Below, piece by piece: positions 14,869-22,081 of a DNA stretch of 34,816 nucleotides; positions within the stretch are counted from its first letter, which is position 1; each line of letters starts with the position of its first letter. The notes beneath the pieces were generated by a model. The model was not told the DNA's origin and ran no database searches. It was given only the letters and a program-made list of their open reading frames with translations. Source of the DNA: Candidatus Binatia bacterium (GTDB lineage: Bacteria > Desulfobacterota > Binatia > UBA9968); contig DASXUF010000025.1 of the NCBI GenBank assembly GCA_036504975.1, positions 1-34,816 on the forward strand, in the 5' to 3' direction. The translations under genes and the position numbers were made by a program.

Positions 14869-15843
14869 ATGGCCATCTTATTGAATCACGAAGAGGTCGG
14901 CGGCGCGGTCACGATGGGCGAGGCCGTCGCCGCGGCAGAAGAGGGATTTCGCGTTCAAGCCCGTGGCGAATTTTCTCTTCCGCCTCGTTTGACCGCGCCG
15001 GCGCCCAAGGGATGGCTGCGCATGATGCCCGCCATGTTGAGCGGGATGGGGGTGATGGGGTTCAAGGCGATGAACCTCTCGCCCGGCGTGGGCGTGCGCT
15101 ACGTGGTTTTTCTTTATCGCATTCGCGACGGCGAGCTTTTGGCGATCATGGACGCCGAGCCGCTCACCACGCAGCGGACCGGAGCGGTGAGCGCGGTGGC
15201 GACGAAATGGATGGCGCGCTCCGACGCCGCTACGGTCGGCGTGATCGGCTCCGGCGCCGAGGCGAGGGCCCAGCTCGGGGCGATGGCCGCCGTGCGGCAG
15301 ATCCGCGCCGCCAAGGTGTTCAGTCCGAACGGCGAGCATAAGACGAAGTTCGCAGTGGAAATGTCGCAAGAGCTCGGCGTCGACGTCAGTGCCGTGGAGT
15401 CGGCGCGCGACGCGGTTCGTGAGACCGACCTTGTCGTCCTCGCGGTCAAGGCCACGACGCCGGTATTTTTCGGCGATTGGCTGGAGCCGGGCATGCACGT
15501 GAACGCGATCGGCTCGGTACGGCCCGAACAGCGCGAGATCGACCCCGCAACTTTTCGCAAAAGCGATCTAGTGGTGGTGGACTATCGCCATGAGACGATG
15601 GAGTGCGGCGACGGCCTCGCGGCGAAGACGGACGGCCTCGACGGCGCCGGCTTTCACGAGCTTACGGAAGTCGTGACCGAGAAGGTATCCGGCCGCGCCG
15701 GCGCGCGCGCCGTCACACTGTTTAAATCCGTCGGCACCGCGCTGCAAGACCTCACCCTGGCAAAAACAATTTATGAAGCCGCGGTGGCGAAAGGCATGGG
15801 CCGCGATCTCGGCGCGTTCCCGCACGTGAAGGTCACTGGGTAG
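14869..15843 (+). CDS. Ornithine cyclodeaminase/mu-crystallin family protein
   Basis: A 324-residue NAD-dependent protein. The Rossmann motif is VGVIGSGAEARAQ (about 123-135); before it comes TTQRTGAVSAVATKWMAR, the usual family segment holding substrate-contacting residues, and after it HVNAIGSVRPEQREID, the typical G-S-x-x-P-x-x-x-E-x-D signature. Family members include ornithine cyclodeaminase, alanine dehydrogenase and ketimine reductases. Co-location with a LigA/LigB-type dioxygenase 14 bases downstream suggests an imine or amino-acid step in aromatic breakdown, but the substrate is not deducible. No strong ribosome site is seen. The gene starts just after the repeat-filled gap. Confidence 0.85.
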   Translation: MAILLNHEEVGGAVTMGEAVAAAEEGFRVQARGEFSLPPRLTAPAPKGWLRMMPAMLSGMGVMGFKAMNLSPGVGVRYVVFLYRIRDGELLAIMDAEPLTTQRTGAVSAVATKWMARSDAATVGVIGSGAEARAQLGAMAAVRQIRAAKVFSPNGEHKTKFAVEMSQELGVDVSAVESARDAVRETDLVVLAVKATTPVFFGDWLEPGMHVNAIGSVRPEQREIDPATFRKSDLVVVDYRHETMECGDGLAAKTDGLDGAGFHELTEVVTEKVSGRAGARAVTLFKSVGTALQDLTLAKTIYEAAVAKGMGRDLGAFPHVKVTG

Positions 15844-15857
15844 CACGAGGGCATTCG

Positions 15858-16127
15858 ATGAGTCTCTACTGCGTTCAAAAACTTTTTTTCCACATCCTCG
15901 TCGATCCCAGAGTCAAGCTGCGCTTTCAGGCCGATCCCGACGAGACGCTCGCGGACTACAGGCTCACCGCGGACGAGTTGAGCGCAATCAAGTCCTTCGA
16001 CCTCGCCGCCCTCTACCGCATGGGAGCGCATCCGCTCCTGCTGCGCCCCTTTTCCGGCTTGAAAGGAATGAGCATGCCTGAATATATGAAGGCGATTTCG
16101 GCCGCCGCCGGGGAGAAAAAGCCATGA
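15858..16127 (+). CDS. LigA-like small subunit of a class III extradiol dioxygenase
   Basis: An 89-residue helical protein resembling the alpha (LigA) subunit of protocatechuate 4,5-dioxygenase-type enzymes: FHILVDPRVKLRFQADPDE, then LTADELSAIKSFDLAALYRMGAHPLLLRPF in two stretches, the last segment being typical of the family. The small subunit caps the active site of LigB. Its stop overlaps the ATG of the LigB-like gene by four bases, indicating 1:1 coupled translation. A GAGGG ribosome site lies ten bases before the ATG. Confidence 0.85.
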   Translation: MSLYCVQKLFFHILVDPRVKLRFQADPDETLADYRLTADELSAIKSFDLAALYRMGAHPLLLRPFSGLKGMSMPEYMKAISAAAGEKKP

Positions 16128-16945
16128 GCATCGTCGCCGCGCTGGCCGCCGGCCATGCGCCGGGAATCACGGGCTGGCCGGAGCAAGCCCCGCAGGAACA
16201 GTCCGAGAGATTTTTCCGTGGATACCGGAGACTCAGAGAGGCGCTCTTGGCCGCCCGTCCGGACGTTGTCATCGTGATCACGCCCGAGCATTGGGCGAAC
16301 TTTTTCTTGAACAACATGCCGGCATTCTGCGTCGGCGTCGGCGAAGAGTTCGAAGGCCCGCTCGAAGATCCCGCTTGGCTCAAGGTTCCGCGGGCGCGCG
16401 TCCCTGGCCATCCGGCTCTGGCGCGAAAGCTGCTTAACGCCATGAGACGAGAGATCGATCTGGCGTTTTCCGAAGAGCTCATCCTCGACCACGGCAGCAT
16501 GGTGCCGCTCCACTTCGTCGCCCCCGAGATGAAGTTGCCGGCGATCCCTCTGATCGTGAACTGCCTCGCCCATCCCATGCCGCCGCTTAGCCGCTGCCAT
16601 AAGATGGGCCGCGCGCTCGGTGAAACAGTGCGCGCCTGGCCGGAGCGCGTGGCGTTGCTCGCGACCGGCGGACTCTCTCACTGGCCGGCGATGCTCGAGG
16701 CCGGAAAGATCAACGTCGAGTTCGACCGGGAATTTCTCCGCATGATTGAAACAGGCGGCGCCGAGGAGTTTACCCGCTACGACGACGCCGAGGTTGAAGC
16801 GGAAGCAGGCCCGGGCGCGCACGAGATCCGCACCTGGGTGGCGCTGGCGGGCGCTCTCGCGGGCGTCAAAGCGGAGGTGCTCGCTTACGAACCCGTCAAG
16901 GCCTGGGCGACCGGCTGTGCCCTGGCGAAATTCAACGTCGCCTAG
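16124..16945 (+). CDS. LigB-like class III extradiol ring-cleavage dioxygenase
   Basis: A 273-residue protein with the non-haem Fe(II) site of the LigB family: His11 (AAGHAPGI), His56 (TPEHWANFF) and Glu234 (GPGAHEIRTW) as metal ligands, plus the acid/base histidines His123 (LDHGSMVPL) and His186 (GGLSHWP). All expected residues are present, so it should cleave a catechol-type ring next to the hydroxyls. It is coupled to a LigA-like subunit. The natural substrate could be a protocatechuate-like acid or a catechol made by the BphB-like dehydrogenase. Some LigB proteins act on 2-aminophenol or similar compounds. Confidence 0.9.
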   Translation: MSIVAALAAGHAPGITGWPEQAPQEQSERFFRGYRRLREALLAARPDVVIVITPEHWANFFLNNMPAFCVGVGEEFEGPLEDPAWLKVPRARVPGHPALARKLLNAMRREIDLAFSEELILDHGSMVPLHFVAPEMKLPAIPLIVNCLAHPMPPLSRCHKMGRALGETVRAWPERVALLATGGLSHWPAMLEAGKINVEFDREFLRMIETGGAEEFTRYDDAEVEAEAGPGAHEIRTWVALAGALAGVKAEVLAYEPVKAWATGCALAKFNVA

Positions 16946-16963
16946 ACGCCAGCTAAAAAACTC

Positions 16964-17050
16964 TCCGTTCGCCCTTTGACGGGCTCAGGGTAAACGGAGG
17001 TCGAAGGATTGAAAATTTTCCGTTCGTGCTGAGCGCGTCGAAGCACGAAC
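16964..17050. repeat. Two dispersed inverted repeats
   Basis: TCCGTT...AACGGA bounds 16964-16998, and GTTCGTGCT (17022-17030) pairs perfectly with AGCACGAAC (17042-17050). This GTTCGTGCTGAGC...GTCGAAGCACGAAC form is a common dispersed element in some environmental genomes. It lies between the LigB-like gene and the next binding protein and shows that the longer reading frame beginning at 17026 is not the real start. Confidence 0.75.
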
Positions 17051-17073
17051 CCGACTTTTTGGGTAGGAATAAA

Positions 17074-18207
17074 ATGGCAATCGTGAGGCAGCTCAGGAAG
17101 CCATCTAAGCGAACGTCGGCGCTCCATTGCAATTTTATTGCGGTCCTTTTTTTCCTGATCTCGCAGCCGGTTTTTTTGTTCGCGGCCGAGTCGTGGCAGA
17201 CGGAGTGGGAGAAGGTGGTCGCAGCCGCGAAACGAGACGGCCGGGTCGTCGTCGCCGGCCCCACGGGCAACACCCATCGCCAGGTCCTCGCCGCCGCGTT
17301 CGAGAAGAGCTATCCGGACATTCGCGTGGAGTACACCGGGGCGCTCTTGCGCGAGATGGTGCCCCGCATGGTCCAGGAGCGGCAGGCCGATCTTTACCTG
17401 TGGGATATCTTTATCGGCGTATCGGTGCCCGCCGTGGCGCCGCTCAAGTCGGTAGGCGCATTCGATCCGTTGCGTCCGGCGCTGATCCGGCCGGAAGCGC
17501 TCGACGACAGCAAGTGGCGCGGAGGATTTCAGAATGGATTTATGGACGCCGACGCGCGCTTTTACTATGCCTTTGACGGCACGGTGGGTCGAACGGTCCA
17601 CATCAATTGGGACGCAATTTCCCGCGGCGAAATGCGCTCGCCGCAGGAGCTTTTGGACCCTAAATGGGCCGGCAAGATCGTCTGGGACGATCCGCGCCAG
17701 CCGGGGGCCGGCCGCATGGCGGGCGTGACGCTCATGCTCGCCTACGGCGAGGAATTTTTACTCCGGCTCTGGCGCGAGCAGAAGATCGCGTATACGGCGG
17801 ACCGGCGTCAATTGGCGGAGTGGGTCGTGCGCAGCCGCTATCCGATCGCCCTCGGCCTGCCGGTCGATTTGCTGGCCAACTTTCAGCAGGAGGGAGTCGG
17901 GCGCGCCGTGGAGGCGCTGGAAGCGATGACGCTGGACACGATCAGCCCGGGCTTTGGCTCGTTGGTTGTGATGAACCGCGCGCCGCATCTAAACGCCGCC
18001 AAGGCGTACGCGAATTGGCTCCTCTCGCGCGAAGCGCAGCGGGAATGGGCGGAGAAAACCCAGCGTAACAGCCGCCGGCTGGATGTCCCGCCGGGCGATC
18101 CGAGCCGGGCGCCGAAGCCGGGCGTCAACTACATCGAGACGCTGAAAGAGGCCATGGAGCCGAAGGCGGAGCGGGTTCTCAAGCTCGCTCGTGAAAACAT
18201 CCGTTGA
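17074..18207 (+). CDS. Extracellular solute-binding protein, iron/ferric type
   Basis: A 377-residue exported protein. The signal peptide covers about residues 1-38, with hydrophobic AVLFFLISQPVFLFA and a cut near FAA. The mature part matches family-1/FbpA-AfuA-like binding proteins: WEKVVAAAKRDGRVVVAGP, FEKSYPDIRVEYTG, LLDPKWAGKIVWDDP, GFGSLVVMNRAPHLNAAKAYANWLLS. The ATG at 17074 is preferred because the upstream frame falls in an inverted repeat and lacks a signal sequence; TAGGAA lies nearby. In FbpA-type proteins two consecutive tyrosines bind Fe3+; here FYYAFDG offers only a partial match, so an organic ligand is equally likely. The next gene begins 12 bases downstream. Confidence 0.82.
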   Translation: MAIVRQLRKPSKRTSALHCNFIAVLFFLISQPVFLFAAESWQTEWEKVVAAAKRDGRVVVAGPTGNTHRQVLAAAFEKSYPDIRVEYTGALLREMVPRMVQERQADLYLWDIFIGVSVPAVAPLKSVGAFDPLRPALIRPEALDDSKWRGGFQNGFMDADARFYYAFDGTVGRTVHINWDAISRGEMRSPQELLDPKWAGKIVWDDPRQPGAGRMAGVTLMLAYGEEFLLRLWREQKIAYTADRRQLAEWVVRSRYPIALGLPVDLLANFQQEGVGRAVEALEAMTLDTISPGFGSLVVMNRAPHLNAAKAYANWLLSREAQREWAEKTQRNSRRLDVPPGDPSRAPKPGVNYIETLKEAMEPKAERVLKLARENIR

Positions 18208-18219
18208 AGAGAGGCCGGC

Positions 18220-19443
18220 ATGTTTTCCCGAGAAGAAAACGAAATGCTCACGCGCGTCGAACAAGGCGCCCCGATGGGCGAGTTATTCCGCAGGTATTGG
18301 ATACCCGCCCTGCTCTCGGAAGAGATCTCCGAGCCGGATTGCCCGCCGGTGAAGGTGAGGCTCCTCGGCGAAGACCTGGTCGCGTTCCGCGATACGCAAG
18401 GGAGAGTGGGGCTCTTCGATGAGCGCTGCTCTCACCGCGGCACTTCTCTCTTCTATGGCCGGAACGAGGAGTGCGGGCTGAGATGCATCTACCACGGCTG
18501 GAAGTACGACGTGGAGGGAAACGTCGTGGAGACCCCCGCCGAGGCGCCGGGAAGCAATTTGAAAAACAAAATCCGCCACACGGCTTATCCGTGTTTCGAG
18601 AGCGCCGGCATCGTATTCACTTACATGGGAGCGAAAGAAAAGGCGCCGATTTTTCCCGCGTACCGGTGGGCGGGCCTTCGAGAAGAAAACCTCCTCGTGG
18701 TGAAGGCCCATCAAGAGTGCAATTTCCTGCAAGGATTGGAGGGCGACTGCGATTCCTCCCACGTCTCGTATCTTCACAACGACAGCGTGGGACAGAAGAG
18801 CGATCCTTTCCGTTCGATCGGCAACCCGACGCTGGAGCACGAAGAGACGGATTACGGCGTGAGAATGGTCGCGACCCGGGCGGTCTCCGCGGAGAAGAGC
18901 TATATCCGGATAACCAACTTCGTCATGCCCGCGTTCAGCCTGATACCGACGCCCGGTTCTCAATTGAACGAAACCGCCTATCAGAGTTTTCGCTTCTGGA
19001 TACCGATCGACGATTACAACACCTGGAATTATATCTTGAGCATTCGCCATGCTCCTTTTACCGCCGAGGAAAGAGCGCGGGCTCGCAGCCGGGTGGACGC
19101 GAACTACATGAAGGTTCGCAACCGCCGCAATCACTACCTGCAAGACCGGGGGCTGCAAAGAACCACGAGCATGACCGGGATCATCGGCGTGAGCGTGGCC
19201 GAGCAGGACGCGTGCGCTACGGAGAGCATGGGATCCGTCTGCGACCGAACCAGGGAACATCTGGGCTACGGCGACAAGACCGTGATCGCGATCCGCAGGT
19301 ATCTCCTCGATGCGCTCAGGATGGTCGCGGAAGGCAGGGACCCGCCTCACGTCATCAGAGATCCGGATAGGAGGGCGGCTCCGGATTTGATTTCAGCGGG
19401 AGGCGTCGTGCCGGCGGGCGCCGGCTGGCGCGGACTTCTTTGA
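18220..19443 (+). CDS. Rieske oxygenase, phthalate 4,5-dioxygenase-like
   Basis: A 407-residue oxygenase alpha subunit. The Rieske ligands are Cys70/His72 (CSHRGTS) and Cys89/His92 (CIYHGWKYD). The iron site reads NFLQGLEGDCDSSHVSYLH: Asp178 bridging, His181 and His186 as ligands. The opening EENEMLTRVEQGAPMGELFRRYW in two parts and the overall length match phthalate 4,5-dioxygenase (OphA2/Pht3) and related single-component oxygenases, which act on aromatic carboxylates or ethers and need a separate reductase, not found here. AGAGAGG precedes the ATG. Co-transcription with the binding proteins on either side is likely (12-base and 11-base gaps). Confidence 0.88.
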   Translation: MFSREENEMLTRVEQGAPMGELFRRYWIPALLSEEISEPDCPPVKVRLLGEDLVAFRDTQGRVGLFDERCSHRGTSLFYGRNEECGLRCIYHGWKYDVEGNVVETPAEAPGSNLKNKIRHTAYPCFESAGIVFTYMGAKEKAPIFPAYRWAGLREENLLVVKAHQECNFLQGLEGDCDSSHVSYLHNDSVGQKSDPFRSIGNPTLEHEETDYGVRMVATRAVSAEKSYIRITNFVMPAFSLIPTPGSQLNETAYQSFRFWIPIDDYNTWNYILSIRHAPFTAEERARARSRVDANYMKVRNRRNHYLQDRGLQRTTSMTGIIGVSVAEQDACATESMGSVCDRTREHLGYGDKTVIAIRRYLLDALRMVAEGRDPPHVIRDPDRRAAPDLISAGGVVPAGAGWRGLL

Positions 19444-19454
19444 AAGGAGGCCGG

Positions 19455-20417
19455 ATGAAGCGTCTCTCTCTCCTTCTGGGGGCTGTCGCGCTTTTTTTGG
19501 TTGCTTCTCCACTGGAGGCGGAGCACAAGACACTGAATATCGCGCAGGGTTACGTTGCGGCCGATATTCTCCCTCTCTGGATCGCCAATGAGCGGAAGCT
19601 GTTCGAAAAACACGGCCTGGAGACCACAGTCACCTATGTCCGCGGCGGCAAAAATATCGTCGCGGCGCTTTTATCGGGCCAGTCGGATCTTGCGGTCATC
19701 CTCCCATCGTCTTTTCTGCTCGCTAATCTCCAAGGCGCCGATTTCGTCTTCGTCGGCAACAGTCATAGCGTCTTGAAGTACGTCTTGATGGCTCATCCCT
19801 CGATCAAGGCGCCGGCGCAGCTCAAGGGAAAGCGACTTGCCATCAGCAGCGTCGGCGACCTGAGCCATGCGATGACCCTCCTGGCCTTGCAAAGACTGGG
19901 GATCGATCGCAAAGCGCTGGAGATCATTCAGGTGGGGCAACAGCCGGATCGGATATTGGCTCTGCGAAACGGTTCCGTGCAGGCCACGACGGTGAGTACT
20001 CCATTCGACTTCCTGCTTAAGAAGGAGGGGTTCGTGTCGCTCTTCGACACCAGCAACGAAGTGCGCACGCTCGCCACGGCCTACACCGTGCGCCAAAAAT
20101 TTCTCCAAAGCGCCCCGCACCGTCTGATGACCGAAAGGTTTCTCAGCGCCATGACGGAAGCGGTCAAGATCATCAAGACCGAGCGCGATTACTCGCTGCG
20201 AGTGCTGGACAAGAATCTGCGTAATACCGACGCCGAGATTCTCAACTACTCCTACGATTTTCTCGCGCCGGCGTACCACGACACCCCCCGAATGAAAGGC
20301 GAGGAAGTCCAGACTCTGATCGACCTGATCGTCGCGCCGGATAAACGCAAGGAATTGTCCGCCGAAAAGCTCATGGACAACAGCCTCGTGGCAAAGATAG
20401 AAAAGGGCGGCTCTTGA
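19455..20417 (+). CDS. ABC transporter substrate-binding protein, NMT1/SsuA-like
   Basis: A 320-residue exported protein: signal peptide MKRLSLLLGAVALFLVAS with a cut near LEA, then LNIAQGYVAADILPLWIANERKLFEKHGL and GKNIVAALLSGQSDLAV, the standard first lobe of NMT1/TauA/SsuA-type receptors, followed by KAPAQLKGKRLAIS. AAAGGAGG at 19443-19450 fixes the ATG at 19455; an earlier TTG is unlikely. It is the third SsuA-like receptor in the window but is more diverged than the 7126/11510 pair. It follows the phthalate-type oxygenase after only 11 bases, so it probably recognises that oxygenase's substrate or a precursor. Confidence 0.85.
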   Translation: MKRLSLLLGAVALFLVASPLEAEHKTLNIAQGYVAADILPLWIANERKLFEKHGLETTVTYVRGGKNIVAALLSGQSDLAVILPSSFLLANLQGADFVFVGNSHSVLKYVLMAHPSIKAPAQLKGKRLAISSVGDLSHAMTLLALQRLGIDRKALEIIQVGQQPDRILALRNGSVQATTVSTPFDFLLKKEGFVSLFDTSNEVRTLATAYTVRQKFLQSAPHRLMTERFLSAMTEAVKIIKTERDYSLRVLDKNLRNTDAEILNYSYDFLAPAYHDTPRMKGEEVQTLIDLIVAPDKRKELSAEKLMDNSLVAKIEKGGS

Positions 20418-20502
20418 ACGCGTGTGTTGACACCCCGACCAAGGGGTTGCTATTCGAGGTGGTAAGCCGGTTCATTGTCTACTAATGTGGAGGCGAAAAG
20501 AG

Positions 20503-21141
20503 ATGTTTGCAAATATCGTTGTAAAGGAATCCTTGGAAAAAGCGGCCGGCGACTGGGATTTCCTTCAAGAGAAGGTACTGCCGCATTTCTCCACCTTCAA
20601 GCCGGTGGGACAAAACATCTACGGCATTCGGCGCCGCTATGTGGGCGAAGCCGGCATCATCGACCCGCAAAAAGGCGCCATGAGCCGCCACTTTGAGATC
20701 GGCCCTCAAGGCATGATGGAGATTCTCAAAAAACCCATGGAGATTTCCGTCACAACCAGCGGGACGCCGCACCACGTCAGCCACAATTTCGGTTACTGGC
20801 ACGTCAACGATATGGACGAGCTTTATTTGCGGCTGCCGGGGGAAACCCCCGATGCTCTCGGCTACAGCCTGATCATCATGGGAAACCCGAGCGGCAATGA
20901 ATGCGATCGCTTCGCCTGGTACTGCGAGCGCTGCCTGACCTTGCTGTTCGAGCGGGTTTGCGAGACGGGCCGGCTCGGCTTCGATGTGTTTTGGAAAGCC
21001 GAGCGGCAGGCGGTGTCGGAGTACAACCGAGACGTCGGGCATCGTACTTGTCCGGAATGCGGTTTCATCAATCCCCTCGGTTACTGCTGGGCGGTGAGCA
21101 AGGATACCTCTGAGGAGCACGCGGCGCGCGCTCTTTGGTAA
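20503..21141 (+). CDS. Double-CxxC protein, possibly hydroxyanthranilate-dioxygenase-like
   Basis: A 212-residue protein of unknown function. The C-terminal third holds CERC (141-144) and CPEC (183-186) separated by 38 residues, the arrangement of a zinc- or rubredoxin-like iron site. Before it, FGYWHVNDMDELYLRLPG gives a His-x5-Glu pair (His100, Glu106) like the first metal ligands of the cupin enzyme 3-hydroxyanthranilate 3,4-dioxygenase, whose bacterial forms also end in a CxxC...CxxC rubredoxin-like site. The third cupin His is not obvious and the spacing is shorter, so enzyme activity is unproven. The ATG at 20503 is chosen for the GGAGG at 20488-20492. The following gene is a paralogue. 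Confidence 0.6.
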   Translation: MFANIVVKESLEKAAGDWDFLQEKVLPHFSTFKPVGQNIYGIRRRYVGEAGIIDPQKGAMSRHFEIGPQGMMEILKKPMEISVTTSGTPHHVSHNFGYWHVNDMDELYLRLPGETPDALGYSLIIMGNPSGNECDRFAWYCERCLTLLFERVCETGRLGFDVFWKAERQAVSEYNRDVGHRTCPECGFINPLGYCWAVSKDTSEEHAARALW

Positions 21142-21163
21142 GCTCGCGTTGACTGATGATCGT

Positions 21164-21754
21164 ATGAGGATCCCCGATCCGGTCCTGCATCACTCCCTGG
21201 AGCTTTTTCCTGACGGCGCCAATGGAAATCATTTTGGCGAGTGGCAAGAGGCGGGACTCTATTGGTTATGGTCCGGCGCGATGCTCGTCGGAGATTCGCC
21301 CCGCGTCGTTTTGGAAAGAACCGGAAAGGAGATCGTCGAGTTTAGAGCGGAGGCCCATCTCGCGCATCCGATCCTTGCGGGCAAGCTCCACCATATCAAT
21401 CATCTCTTTGGCTATTGGCAGGAGTCGGATGCCGACCGGATCTGGCTCCAGATTCCGCGGGAAGAAACCGTCGTTCATGCTCTCGTGTGGGGCGGAAAAA
21501 GCGGCGTGCATGAACAGGATCGTCTGTTGTGGTTTTGTCCGCGCTGCGGGGAGCGCATAGCCGATCGGCTGCTCGAAACCGGCAAACTGGGTATCGAAGG
21601 ATTTATCGCGGAGCAGCTCGCTGCCGTGAGGCAATTCAACTCCGACGCCGAGAAGCGCAAGTGCAGGAGCTGCGGCTTCGTTCACCCGGAGGCCTACGGC
21701 TTTTATCCGCGGGACGACACCGCAGCGGAAAAAGCTTCGCGGGAGCGCTGGTGA
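21164..21754 (+). CDS. Double-CxxC protein, paralogue of the preceding gene
   Basis: A 196-residue protein sharing the layout of its neighbour: an FGYW block (82-85), then CPRC (125-128) and CRSC (167-170) with exactly the same 38-residue spacing, plus shared ETGKLGIEGF, QFNSD and CGFVHPEAYGF blocks. The His-x5-Glu pair of the neighbour is replaced by Gln86 and Arg92, so any metal site there is lost. This suggests a catalytic/non-catalytic pair that may form a heteromer, which is inference. The start is uncertain: ATG at 21164 or TTG at 21149, neither with a good ribosome site. It runs directly into the Rieske ferredoxin gene. Confidence 0.6.
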   Translation: MRIPDPVLHHSLELFPDGANGNHFGEWQEAGLYWLWSGAMLVGDSPRVVLERTGKEIVEFRAEAHLAHPILAGKLHHINHLFGYWQESDADRIWLQIPREETVVHALVWGGKSGVHEQDRLLWFCPRCGERIADRLLETGKLGIEGFIAEQLAAVRQFNSDAEKRKCRSCGFVHPEAYGFYPRDDTAAEKASRERW

Positions 21755-21756
21755 GC

Positions 21757-22074
21757 ATGAGCGGGCTCGCGCGGATTTGCCCGGCCGCCGAGGTGCCTGC
21801 GGAAGGCGCCAAGCTCGTTGCGCTGGATCAACGCGAGCTCGCCATCATCGCCCACGGCGGAAAATATTACGCGGTCGAGAACTCTTGTCCGCACAAGGGC
21901 GGGCCCCTCGGTCTCGGCCAGGTAAAGAACGGAGTCATCACCTGTCCGTGGCACCGCTTCCGGTTCGAGCTGGAGAGCGGGAAGAGCGTCACCAATCCGG
22001 CAATGCGAGCAACCATCCATCGCCTGGTCGTCGAGCAAGGAGACTTGCTGATGCAAACAATCGAACGTACATGA
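21757..22074 (+). CDS. Rieske [2Fe-2S] ferredoxin
   Basis: A 105-residue soluble protein with Cys44/His46 (SCPHKGGPL) and Cys63/His66 (CPWHRFRF), the 2Fe-2S ligand sets separated by 16 residues as in BphF/NahAb-type ferredoxins and NirD-like proteins. It carries electrons from a reductase to a terminal oxygenase, and is the only ferredoxin in the window. The ATG at 21757 starts three bases after the previous stop; a GTG at 21751 overlapping that stop is an alternative. The position just before UbiD, away from the three oxygenases, raises the possibility that it serves the diiron-type protein at 23684. Confidence 0.88.
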   Translation: MSGLARICPAAEVPAEGAKLVALDQRELAIIAHGGKYYAVENSCPHKGGPLGLGQVKNGVITCPWHRFRFELESGKSVTNPAMRATIHRLVVEQGDLLMQTIERT

Positions 22075-22081
22075 GTGCCTC

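Noticed and set aside
17026-17073. Upstream extension of the iron-type binding protein
   Set aside because: The extension lies in a dispersed inverted repeat and would place residues before the signal peptide.
18283-19350. Minus-strand open frame over the phthalate-type oxygenase
   Set aside because: Antisense shadow; the plus-strand gene has all Rieske and iron ligands.
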